Shown here: positions 56,731-64,000 of the stretch, piece by piece
Layout of the letters: every line of letters begins with the position of its first letter
Position numbering within the stretch: position 1 is the first letter of the stretch
Assembly: GCA_030544225.1 (NCBI GenBank)
Contig: CM060494.1
Coordinates: forward strand, 1,364,001 to 1,428,000
Direction of reading: 5' to 3'
Source: Skeletonema marinoi
Lineage: Eukaryota > Bacillariophyta > Thalassiosirophyceae > Thalassiosirales > Thalassiosiraceae
Length of the DNA stretch: 64,000 nt
Made by a program: the position numbers and the translations under genes
Notes under the pieces: model-generated
The model's database searches: none
What the model saw: the letters and a program-made list of their open reading frames with translations, nothing else
What the model was told of the DNA's origin: nothing

Positions 56731-57483
56731 TTAATTGCCCCATGTGTACCCATGCAAGTACAAATGAACCAAAATCCCCACAATCACACCTCCCAAAGGC
56801 AAAAACAACCCAATCAACGCAAAATAATTGGTTTGTTTCCACTCCTTATACAATTCTAAACACAACTTCCACGTTTGTTCATGTGCCTTCTTCACCTTCA
56901 ACTCTTCCTCTTCCGTCATTGGCTTGTCAATAACAGGTTGTAAATCTTTCCAAATGGAATCAATCCATCGTTCAATAACTTTGGATTGTTCCATGTTACC
57001 CGTCCCACTGGCATCTGCCTTTCCCAATTCACCGACACGAGTTGCACCCACAGTAGATAAAGCATTTTCAAATGTAGTGGGATTACGAAAGAATGTGGTG
57101 TAGTGACTATCTCCCAAACCTAGTAGTGCGTAGTTTACCCCTGTTAACATTTTGTCGCCATTGTTATTTTTGCCGTCATTGGTAGTATCATCGTGGCCAA
57201 AACGTTCCAAAATGGTATCGCACACCTCCCGAAATTTACGTGCACCAATGGGAGCCTGTCCAACACCATAGCTGGAGCAAACTATGATTACCAATCGTGT
57301 CCATTTTGCCTGCTCTAATTCTAAAAAGTCATCGAGGTGCATACACCGTGACGTGAGAGTGCGGTTGTCGGAGGTGCTGAGTTTGGAGGGGAGGAGGGAG
57401 GAGAGCTGCTCGGCGGCGGCTTCGGAGTTGCCCGTTTGGGAGCCGTAGAGCACCAATACTTCTTCAGCGGAGGAGGATGCCAT
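56731..57483 (-). CDS. Membrane-tailed flavodoxin-domain protein
   Basis: 250 aa, one exon. An FMN-binding flavodoxin fold: VLVLYGSQTGNSEAAAEQLS is the phosphate loop at ~9-28, followed by LVIIVCSSYGVGQAPIGARK (the 50s loop with Gly rather than the usual T/G-D-G), and YALLGLGDSHYTTFFRNP (the 90s loop). It resembles the N-terminal domain of diflavin reductases (CPR, NDOR1) but lacks the NADPH/FAD half. Instead, the C-terminus ends in a helix, NYFALIGLFLPLGGVIVGIL, followed by VHLYLHGYTWGN. This tail would hold it on ER, mitochondrial or plastid envelope facing the cytosol. A partner reductase would be needed; the role is unknown. Confidence 0.8.
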   Translation of the reverse strand: MASSSAEEVLVLYGSQTGNSEAAAEQLSSLLPSKLSTSDNRTLTSRCMHLDDFLELEQAKWTRLVIIVCSSYGVGQAPIGARKFREVCDTILERFGHDDTTNDGKNNNGDKMLTGVNYALLGLGDSHYTTFFRNPTTFENALSTVGATRVGELGKADASGTGNMEQSKVIERWIDSIWKDLQPVIDKPMTEEEELKVKKAHEQTWKLCLELYKEWKQTNYFALIGLFLPLGGVIVGILVHLYLHGYTWGN

Positions 57484-57692
57484 GGTTGAGCAACGGGTTG
57501 TTTGGTGGTATGCTTATCTTCCCCTACGATCACAAGAAGACACAAGATGTGCTGGTGGGTGCATACTGGGGGAGCTCTGCCGCAATTTTTTGGCTTTCAC
57601 ATAGGAATTAGTACAGAAGATTCCGCTCTCAATCCGAATGTAGTCCCTGCCGCCATGAGCCAAGAGCCTACACACTTCTTGCTCCTACGACC
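57484..57692. promoter_or_regulatory. Bidirectional promoter region: flavodoxin / DHHC
   Basis: 209 bp between divergent ATGs. No motif is claimed. Confidence 0.3.
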
Positions 57693-59078
57693 ATGACAGC
57701 AATGGACCATATCGAGATGCATACGCTTTCTACAACTTCTTCATCAATCAGCGGTTCTGAAGAATTCCCTCAGCTCGATGACAATATTGGGGCAACACGT
57801 CATGATGGTAACACAAATGCGTCTAGCCAAAAACAGGTTCGACGGCATTATTTATCACTGGTTGGAATTGCCATCTTCCTTACAATATTAACGCCACGAT
57901 CTAAGCTATGGATGTCATCCTCCTCTTGTGAAAATTCTGTTGAGCACCATTCATTGCAGCGAGATATTAGCACATTTTATGACGGACTCGACAACTCATC
58001 GACTCGCAGTCTCGAAGAGAGCAGCAATTCATCAAATCAACAACAACAAAATGATATAGACAGCTGTATTTATTATGGATCACTCAATACACAAGTATTA
58101 TTAATGCCGACGATGTGGATAATCGCATTGGTAGTTTCATTCATTCATCTTCAAGGAAGTAATCCAGGTGTATTAACAAAGGAGATAATGGAGCGGCTAG
58201 ATGCCTTGGATGGGGACGAGGAAAATTCTTCTGAATATGATAATAATGCAGTGGGGAACAACGATGGCTTGGAACGACGTACCTTTCTTGAACCAACAAC
58301 ACCACAATCATCTTCGTCACCTCTTGATCTTACCACAAAATCAGACAATGATATTAGTCAAAGCAACCATTCCAACACACTCTATCGTTCCACTAGACGG
58401 AAGTACTGTGACAAGTGCCATTTTTATCCACCTCTACGTTCCCATCATTGCTCCACTTGCAATGCCTGCATCGCCACGTTCGATCACCACTGCCATTTCC
58501 TGGGAACTTGTATAGGCGAGAGGAATCATTGGAGATTTTGGTGGTTCGTGGTCTTGAATGTTGTTTCGGTGAAATTGTCTTTGGACATTGTGAGTAGCAG
58601 TAGTTTGACCCTGAGTGCTTTTATATATGGTCAAGGAAGTAATGCAAGCACCAGTGGTGACGATCTAAAACTTGGACTTGGCACTGCAGTCAAAGTTATC
58701 GCCAGGCTATACATGTATCCAATCTACTTCATTGCATCAATACTACTGATAATACACACATTGCTGGCCATTGGAAATTGTACCACATTTGAATTCACAA
58801 AGGGTGCAGAACACATTGATTATTTGAGAGGTACTCGAGTTATGGATTTACCATTTGGTAGAGATGGATTGTTTAAGAATGTGATCATGTTCTTTCGAAG
58901 AGATGATGTGTATTCGCTGTGTCTGCGTTCAGAAGCAAATACAGATTGTAATTCAAGTGAGAAGTCTATGCATGACAGATGGGTTCCAATTGTTTGGAAA
59001 ATGCCTGAGTTTATCGATAGAGAGTCTGCAGATTTGTGGAATCATCCCTTGGAAAATAAATATTGGAAGTGTTGCTAA
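57693..59078 (+). CDS. DHHC palmitoyltransferase
   Basis: 461 aa, one exon. S-acylates cytosolic Cys of target proteins at membranes. The DHHC Cys-rich domain (~230-280) is complete: KYCDKCHFYPPLRSHHCSTC, then NACIATFDHHCHFLGTCIGE and RNHWRFWWF. The catalytic Cys is in DHHC. Membrane helices: RRHYLSLVGIAIFLTILTP (~50), VLLMPTMWIIALVVSFIHL (~135), WWFVVLNVVSVKLSLDIV (~285) and YPIYFIASILLIIHTLLAIG (~345), the usual four. The TTFEFTKGAEHIDYL segment after the last helix stands where TTxE motifs lie in this family. An Asn/Ser-rich insertion (~165-225) precedes the DHHC domain. Confidence 0.9.
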   Translation: MTAMDHIEMHTLSTTSSSISGSEEFPQLDDNIGATRHDGNTNASSQKQVRRHYLSLVGIAIFLTILTPRSKLWMSSSSCENSVEHHSLQRDISTFYDGLDNSSTRSLEESSNSSNQQQQNDIDSCIYYGSLNTQVLLMPTMWIIALVVSFIHLQGSNPGVLTKEIMERLDALDGDEENSSEYDNNAVGNNDGLERRTFLEPTTPQSSSSPLDLTTKSDNDISQSNHSNTLYRSTRRKYCDKCHFYPPLRSHHCSTCNACIATFDHHCHFLGTCIGERNHWRFWWFVVLNVVSVKLSLDIVSSSSLTLSAFIYGQGSNASTSGDDLKLGLGTAVKVIARLYMYPIYFIASILLIIHTLLAIGNCTTFEFTKGAEHIDYLRGTRVMDLPFGRDGLFKNVIMFFRRDDVYSLCLRSEANTDCNSSEKSMHDRWVPIVWKMPEFIDRESADLWNHPLENKYWKCC

Positions 59079-59220
59079 ATTGTGGAATGTCGTCTGAATG
59101 AAGAATGCTGATATGTATAGTAACATATAGGAGATCTATATTCAGTCAAAACATAAGTACATCATCCTTTGCAATTGCAGTCGTAGCTTTTACATTCAGG
59201 TTATAAATACTTTAGTCTAT

Positions 59221-60018
59221 TTAACAAACAACACCATCAACACAGCTCTCGTAAGGGTTAATACCACTGTAAATCTTCTGGTAAAAATCAATCGTTCCCA
59301 AGATCGTTCTGTGGTTCACCAACTCTTGTGAGCACATACCGGCCCAACCCAACATAGCAAGACGTCCATTTTGGATTTCCTTGGTTTGCATATTGGCAAA
59401 ATCTTTGGCGTTTGTGGGCTTCAAGCCAAGAGGATCAAATCCAATGTCTCCGGGGTAGTAGTTGTCACGAAGCTTCCACAAGGTTTTGGTCCAGTCACCA
59501 AAGTCTGGCTCGACCCATCCAATAGTAGCACGCCTGAGTTCTGCCGCGGCAATAGAGAGAGTAAGGAAGGCGAAAGCAGGTGCGGGCATCTGTTGCAACT
59601 GATCATTAGCAGGTCCATGGATATTGAAGGGTCCAGAAATTGCCTCTCCAGCAAAGTATCCAACAGTTGCAAGCATGGCCACACGTCCGTGCATAACCTC
59701 GGCCTCACGGTTGCGCTTCACTTCATTCAGTGTGATTCCGCTCTGTGCAAATCCAAGTGGATCGAAGAAGCCAGTGGGAGCAAGAGCACCGGGAAGTCCG
59801 TAGCAGGGAAGAGATTCGTTAGGTACCCATCCGTTGATAGGAGCGACGACGGGTTCAGGAACAATATCGGGCAATGGGGCGGCAGCTGCCTCGGCAGCAA
59901 CTTCGGTGGCTTCCTCTTCGGTAGTGGAGCGGATGGAAGATTGCATACGGACAGTGTTGCCAGAAGGAGCAAAGGCAGCGGCAGAGCCGACGAGGGTGGC
60001 GATGATTGCGAGCTTCAT
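59221..60018 (-). CDS. Fucoxanthin-chlorophyll a/c light-harvesting protein (FCP)
   Basis: 265 aa, one exon. Plastid antenna binding fucoxanthin and chlorophylls a/c in the thylakoid. The presequence MKLAIIATLVGSAAAFAPSG has the AAA|FAP plastid motif. The three-helix LHC fold is clear: helix A EVKRNREAEVMHGRVAMLAT (~99-118; E and H/R bind chlorophyll), a middle helix PAFAFLTLSIAAAELRR, and helix C KEIQNGRLAMLGWAGMCSQE (~221-240). The loop YYPGDIGFDPLGL before helix C is typical. The acidic Ala/Glu/Pro stretch after the transit peptide (~35-60) is longer than in Lhcf proteins, so an Lhcr- or Lhcx-like subgroup is possible; I do not assign it. Confidence 0.93.
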   Translation of the reverse strand: MKLAIIATLVGSAAAFAPSGNTVRMQSSIRSTTEEEATEVAAEAAAAPLPDIVPEPVVAPINGWVPNESLPCYGLPGALAPTGFFDPLGFAQSGITLNEVKRNREAEVMHGRVAMLATVGYFAGEAISGPFNIHGPANDQLQQMPAPAFAFLTLSIAAAELRRATIGWVEPDFGDWTKTLWKLRDNYYPGDIGFDPLGLKPTNAKDFANMQTKEIQNGRLAMLGWAGMCSQELVNHRTILGTIDFYQKIYSGINPYESCVDGVVC

Positions 60019-60396
60019 TGTTGTTGTTTTTGGAAGAAAGTAGAAGATATGTGATAGATGGTGTTACGAGGAACAATTTATGATGGGAAAGTGGGGCGTG
60101 GATTGCATTCCGATTTGTTTCATGGTGACTCACAAACATTGCGGCCACCACACAAAAATGATGCGTAGTTTGCCACCACGTGCGTCTTTCTCCCTTCCCT
60201 TCTTTCTTCTTCGCCTGAATTGAAAGTGCGTAGCTAAATAATATATTCATACTTTCCGTCTCTAGCTGGCAGAGAAGGATTCTGATTCTGGAACATGACA
60301 GATCTTTCAAGTATTGTAATGATGAATGTATTTTAGTATATATTTACAAACTATGTATGAAAAGGGAAGGATGTCTGGCCAAGAGTGTCTGGCTGA
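60019..60396. promoter_or_regulatory. Promoter of the FCP gene and 3' spacer of the FHA-like gene
   Basis: 378 bp. Upstream of the FCP ATG the sequence is ordinary; no element is claimed. Confidence 0.3.
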
Positions 60397-61857
60397 TCAT
60401 TTCTTGTCATTTGATTTCTTGTTCAATATCATTTCTGTCCCCTGCAACAATCGTGGCATCCATTGTCTAGTATTTGCTTCAGTACCTACACTATTCTTAC
60501 TGTCGCCGTTCTTGTTACCAGATCCTTCATCATTGGCTTGATCCCTTCCTGTCTTAGCAGGTGTGCGAAAATCTTGAATTTCCTTCAGGAAGTTAGAATC
60601 ATACGCTGAAGCATTTGAACTGAGTGCTAATGCAAGTGATAACACGTTGTGACGCAAAGATGTTGAAGATGACGTGGATGTAGTCGACTGGTCTCGGAGC
60701 TGTAAAAGCTGATCATATGAAAGAGATGACAGTGGAATGTTGTCCTTGTTGGCTGACCTATCATTGCCGCCATGATTTGGTGCTTGCACATTTGACTTCT
60801 TCGGCGTTTTTGTTGTTGCGAATGAAGAGCTCGTTGCATCCCACGTTTGCGGTGGAGTCTTTCGTTTTTGAGAAGAGACATCGCAAAGCGATGCCGAGTG
60901 CAATTGAGAATCGAATGAGTATGACTTTGAAGATGAAGCTAAGAATTTTGAAGGTAGGGATAACGGTGCAGACTCCTCCTCTTCCTCGCTACTCTCTTGA
61001 CTGTCACGCTCTCTTTTGCTGATTCCGTCGTCGGGACGAAATATCAAGCCATCCCCGTCTTTATTTGGTGTATTATTGGTATTGAGATGTGCCTCACTGC
61101 TGAAACCGCTTCCTGCCTTTAAATCTCCATCACGTACTGACGTCTGTTCAATATGATTCTTGTGAATTGATACATGGTCATCTTCTTTAGACGCAGCGTA
61201 ATTGGGATATTTGTATACGCGAAATTGGATCAGTGGCTTCAGCTCTTTGGAAGAAGTGCCACCGCCGTCGCTTCTTTGATACCAACAAATGGAAACTACG
61301 TCGCCGTCATTTACCATCATTTGAACCATGCCGTCTTTAGTATTTTGCTCAGTGACCTTATTGTTATTGTATTTTAACTTTGTCGAAGAAACTCTAACAA
61401 GCTTTGCAGTATTTCTTGCCGACGACACTGTCAGAACAAGTTGTCTGTGCTGCTGATCTTTGCTTGCGCCATCGTAAGAAAAGTTCAAAAAATCTCTGCG
61501 TGATATGAATTTTGCCAGAGATTGTATTGATTGACAGAATTGACACAGTCCGATAACGGCAGCAGTCGGTTTCTTCTCTTTCTCCTCATTATTGACTTTT
61601 TCGATGTGTCGACAATCGGAGCATTTCTTCTTGGCATAGGGTTCAAGCAACTCTGCCCGGCCGAAAGAAGCTGGGAGGGATAGAAGTTGTGTCGTTGAGT
61701 TCGTCAGCAGCGGCGTGTCTTTGCCTCCTCCCCCCAGAGGAATGAGATGACCAAAAAATTCATCCTTCATCATCATCATCATCATCATCAACAGCAGCAG
61801 CAGCAGTAATATTTTGTGCTGCCATTCTTCTTCTGTGGTAGCATCTAGATATGCCAT
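60397..61857 (-). CDS. FHA-like domain protein with disordered C-terminus
   Basis: 486 aa, one exon. Residues ~31-210 show an FHA-type layout: GHLIPLGGGG, SFGRAELLEPYAKKKCSDCR, AKFISRRDFLNFSYD (in place of S..H), LVLTVSSARNTAKLVRVSST (with N), and MVNDGDVVSICWYQ. This matches the GR / S(R) / N / GD order of FHA domains such as those of PNK and aprataxin, with a small Cys insertion between. FHA domains bind phosphothreonine, often in DNA repair. The rest is Ser/Asp-rich with short basic patches (SQKRKTPPQTW). Near the N-terminus CAG and CAT codon runs give LLLLLLL followed by MMMMMMM, so the real start may be the later MKDEFFGH. Confidence 0.6.
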   Translation of the reverse strand: MAYLDATTEEEWQHKILLLLLLLMMMMMMMKDEFFGHLIPLGGGGKDTPLLTNSTTQLLSLPASFGRAELLEPYAKKKCSDCRHIEKVNNEEKEKKPTAAVIGLCQFCQSIQSLAKFISRRDFLNFSYDGASKDQQHRQLVLTVSSARNTAKLVRVSSTKLKYNNNKVTEQNTKDGMVQMMVNDGDVVSICWYQRSDGGGTSSKELKPLIQFRVYKYPNYAASKEDDHVSIHKNHIEQTSVRDGDLKAGSGFSSEAHLNTNNTPNKDGDGLIFRPDDGISKRERDSQESSEEEEESAPLSLPSKFLASSSKSYSFDSQLHSASLCDVSSQKRKTPPQTWDATSSSFATTKTPKKSNVQAPNHGGNDRSANKDNIPLSSLSYDQLLQLRDQSTTSTSSSTSLRHNVLSLALALSSNASAYDSNFLKEIQDFRTPAKTGRDQANDEGSGNKNGDSKNSVGTEANTRQWMPRLLQGTEMILNKKSNDKK

Positions 61858-61973
61858 CCGCGGCTCTTCGTCGCCTTGCCTTCTTCACATCATTGTCACA
61901 TGTATTACGTATTACGTGATAATGCCTGCATAAGTATTGATTGATTATAGTATTTGAAGTTTCTAACATTAAC

Positions 61974-62091
61974 AGGAACGACCATACCACAGTGACAGCA
62001 CCGCTTCCCGTCTGCTCAGCGAAGTTAAGCACTGTCGGGCCAGGTTAGTACTACGGTGGGGGACCACGTTGGAATCCCTGGTGTTGTTCTT
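61974..62091 (+). rRNA. 5S ribosomal RNA
   Basis: 118 nt, single copy. It carries the universal 5S landmarks: CGACCATACCAC near the 5' end, CAGCGAAGTTAAGCACTGTC in the centre, and GGGCCAGGTTAGTACTACGG onward to GGGGGACCACG, with the internal pol III boxes A and C. Helix I pairs GGAACGAC at the 5' end with GTTGTTC(T) at the 3' end. A TTTT run directly after position 62089 is the pol III stop. It lies 117 bp from the start of the FHA-like gene, divergent from it, and outside any rDNA or tandem array visible here. Confidence 0.95.
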
Positions 62092-62350
62092 TTGCTCATT
62101 TTTGCTATTGTATTGTTCTTTTGCTCCTTTTTGATTTCTTGCTCCCCTGCTTCTGATCTGAGATCTGAGTTGCTCTTTTGCTTGTTGGCACCGGTGCTCT
62201 TAGTACTCTCGTTGCTCAGAACGATACATCAAATTTGAAAGCAAATCACAGCGAAGTAGGTAGGTTGCGTTCGTTCGGCTTCCATTATATTTAATATCCT
62301 TTATTCTTTATTTGCATCGGCAGGTCACATAATAATTACCGGACGACTCA
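62092..62350. other. Spacer 3' of the 5S gene
   Basis: 259 bp. The segment TTGTTCTTTTGCTC(A/C)TTTTTG is duplicated just after the 5S gene (from ~62085 and ~62112), a local copy of its end and terminator. Confidence 0.6.
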
Positions 62351-63250
62351 CTACAAAGCCGTCTTTTTACTAGCTGTGTTCATGTATGGTCTCAGCACAT
62401 ACTCAGTCTCTGCATCCTTCATCTCCAACGTTCCCAACTTGATTTGATACAATCTCATTTCAAAACGAGGGCCAACCTCATAAAGAGTCACCTTATCCTC
62501 TGAATTCCCTTCCTTCGAATACACATGATGACGAAAGGATATATGATCATTGTCATTACTAAACGTAACGACTCTTCTGGTATCTAACTTTGGAATTGGG
62601 AATAAACACTTGAGTATATTTCCCACACGCTTTCCCAATTCGGAATTGAATTGATTCAAAATTATATGAGGATAAGCTTCCGACATGGGTGCAGCTCCTC
62701 CATCCAAATCATGTCGTAATACGGCTCCATTCAATGTAAAGTATGCTGTAGGACCCAATGGTAAATGGCAAACAATCAATCCATCTGGTTCTCCTCTCGT
62801 TTCTTGAACAACGACCAAATCAGTAAAGTCAGATGTTTTACAATCTTCGACTAATTCATCTACACGCTGATTACCTCGATTGACACGCGTTGAGTTTGGA
62901 ATTAATAATTTGACTTCCTTGGAAAATTGCTTCAATCGAGAACTTGGTGATCGACTTGTGGTAACACAAACACGAGGATCGGACCATCCCGCATCACCAT
63001 ATTCATCATCGACATGACTTGTGTTCACTTCATGCTTTGCATCTTCATGGTCAATATCCTGCTTTAGCTTATCATAGGAGGCACGAAGCTCAGTGGGTAA
63101 TGATTTGCCCTGCGATAAAGCGTCACGGATGCGGCGTTTGGCTTCATAGTCCGAAGATTCTTTGGTAGAGAGAGATTTGCGGTAAAGGTACTCGCGGCGG
63201 AGGCGGGCTTGGCGGCGGTGTGAAGCGGCGGCTGAGCTGCTGGCTGGCAT
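62351..63250 (-). CDS. IMP4: U3 snoRNP protein IMP4 (Brix domain)
   Basis: 299 aa, one exon, close to the usual 290. IMP4 is a U3 small nucleolar RNP part needed for early 18S processing. The N-terminus is the family's basic helix (ASHRRQARLRREYLYRKSLS). The Brix core spans ~90-285: SRLKQFSKEVKLLIPNSTRV, NRGNQRVDELVEDCKTSDFT, DLVVVQETRGEPDGLIVCHL, PLGPTAYFTLNGAVLRHDL (the sigma-70-like motif region), HIILNQFNSELGKRVGNILK, VVTFSNDNDHISFRHHVY, and EVGPRFEMRLYQIKLGTLEM. All expected blocks are intact. Confidence 0.95.
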   Translation of the reverse strand: MPASSSAAASHRRQARLRREYLYRKSLSTKESSDYEAKRRIRDALSQGKSLPTELRASYDKLKQDIDHEDAKHEVNTSHVDDEYGDAGWSDPRVCVTTSRSPSSRLKQFSKEVKLLIPNSTRVNRGNQRVDELVEDCKTSDFTDLVVVQETRGEPDGLIVCHLPLGPTAYFTLNGAVLRHDLDGGAAPMSEAYPHIILNQFNSELGKRVGNILKCLFPIPKLDTRRVVTFSNDNDHISFRHHVYSKEGNSEDKVTLYEVGPRFEMRLYQIKLGTLEMKDAETEYVLRPYMNTASKKTAL

Positions 63251-63490
63251 GGTAGGCGGATTATTATTAGCTGCTTATCTTTGCTGTGTCTTAGTTACTG
63301 TTACTGTGTTGTAGTTGCTATGGTGGTTTGTGGGATGTCATGGAGCAATCCTCCTGGGAAGAGAAATGAGTGGCCAACAACGAACGCGCAATTTTTTGCC
63401 ATCACTTTGCTGCCGCCTGTATTACCTCCTCCCTACATTATCCCTCTCAGCGTTCCACCTTCCACAAGTCAGTAAGAAGAGTAGGGCATC
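63251..63490. promoter_or_regulatory. Bidirectional promoter region: IMP4 / plastid-targeted gene
   Basis: 240 bp between divergent ATGs. No motif is claimed. Confidence 0.3.
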
Positions 63491-64000
63491 ATGGCGAAGA
63501 CAAAGCGGCATCACCTCACAGCAGCACCTATCTTGTGCATGATGGTCATCTCATTCCTCTCTAGAAGTGCTGTAGCCGCATTTACTACTACTTCTTCTTC
63601 ACGATGCACGCCAGCTTTTCTGCAGCTACGACACTCAATCCGTCTCTGCAGCACTAATAACGACAGCAGCACCGATGAGAATACAACAACATCCGACACT
63701 TGGCAAAATCCTAGATCACGTTGGGCACGGAAGAAACATTTTAACAAGTTGAAAATGCTCAAAGAGCAAGAGGAGAAGGAGAAGGGCTCAAACTCAAGCT
63801 TAGATTGGGATTCATTCGACTTCAGTGACAGTCCAAAAATGGACAAACGATTCAAAAACAAAGGCAGCAGTCCAAGTGATGAAACTGGCATTCCAGAGCA
63901 TGTCCTTAACACAATCTCCACTGATTCTATCACCTACCAAACATATCTTCAATCAGAAAAAAGTATTGATCAAGACACATCACGTCGTTCACTCGAGTCA
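63491..64000 (+). CDS. N-terminus of a plastid-targeted protein (partial, runs off the right edge)
   Basis: 170 codons open from ATG 63491 to the end of the window. The N-terminus is a bipartite plastid signal: a hydrophobic signal peptide (APILCMMVISFLSRSAVAAF) with AVAA|FTT as the ASAF-type site, then a basic, Ser/Thr/Arg-rich transit segment. The following ~130 residues are charged and Ser-rich: RWARKKHFNKLKMLKEQEEK is a basic helix and LDWDSFDFSDSPKMDKRF is acidic. The folded domain must lie beyond the edge, so no function is offered. Confidence 0.7.
   Translation, partial: MAKTKRHHLTAAPILCMMVISFLSRSAVAAFTTTSSSRCTPAFLQLRHSIRLCSTNNDSSTDENTTTSDTWQNPRSRWARKKHFNKLKMLKEQEEKEKGSNSSLDWDSFDFSDSPKMDKRFKNKGSSPSDETGIPEHVLNTISTDSITYQTYLQSEKSIDQDTSRRSLES

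Overview
The window looks like nuclear DNA of a centric diatom (Thalassiosira/Skeletonema/Cyclotella type). The markers are a delta-class carbonic anhydrase, a fucoxanthin-chlorophyll (FCP) antenna protein, several presequences with the diatom plastid 'ASAF/AAF' cleavage motif, a diatom-type divergent cyclin, a mitochondrial-type KDPG aldolase, few short introns (49-110 nt, GT-AG), and compact genes on both strands. No prokaryotic operon logic is visible. Genus assignment is inference.

Layout. 0-3.4 kb: 5' end of an acidic Ser-rich gene (minus), then a palindromic repeat array and CO2/cAMP-element-like hexamers upstream of a membrane-anchored delta carbonic anhydrase; KDPG aldolase is convergent with it. 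3.4-5.6 kb: gene-poor, with weak coding remnants. 5.6-13.1 kb: organellar HU protein (2 exons), cyclin, a small secreted protein, a small spliced plastid-targeted protein, a 379-bp MITE with 35-bp inverted ends and a 7-bp target duplication, and plastid acetylornithine aminotransferase. 14-17.2 kb: Cys-repeat secreted protein, two adjacent genes resembling ciliary microtubule inner proteins (CIMIP1/LLC1 and CFAP77), and a small membrane protein. 17.4-27.7 kb: an 1100-aa acidic repeat protein whose N-terminus resembles the TPP1/ACD telomere OB fold, a Lys/Ser-rich silaffin-like secreted protein, a choline-transporter-like protein, a NADAR protein and a DUF2828 vWA protein. 28.6-31.7 kb: a four-copy array of paired hairpins with compensating changes, an orphan 526-aa protein, and a plastid-targeted thioredoxin-fold protein. 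32-36.9 kb: tRNA-Met(CAT), a protein with four Cys/His repeats, and a NEDD8-protease-like protein. 37-51.6 kb: NOL6/UTP22, ABCF2/Arb1, a sulfotransferase and the DDX31/Dbp7 helicase. 52-64 kb: an orphan 1233-aa protein, a membrane-tailed flavodoxin, a DHHC palmitoyltransferase, an FCP, an FHA-like protein, a solitary 5S rRNA gene, IMP4, and the 5' end of a plastid-targeted protein.

Themes. NOL6, ABCF2, DDX31, IMP4 and the 5S gene all serve ribosome assembly and lie within about 26 kb. The carbon-related genes (carbonic anhydrase, KDPG aldolase, FCP) are not clustered. Many neighbours are head-to-head with 200-430 bp between starts, so shared promoters are likely. The best candidates for undescribed biology are the hairpin array at 28.6-29.0 kb, the palindrome array upstream of the carbonic anhydrase, the TPP1-like acidic protein, and the two orphan large proteins. 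No single new multi-gene 'system' can be proven from sequence alone.
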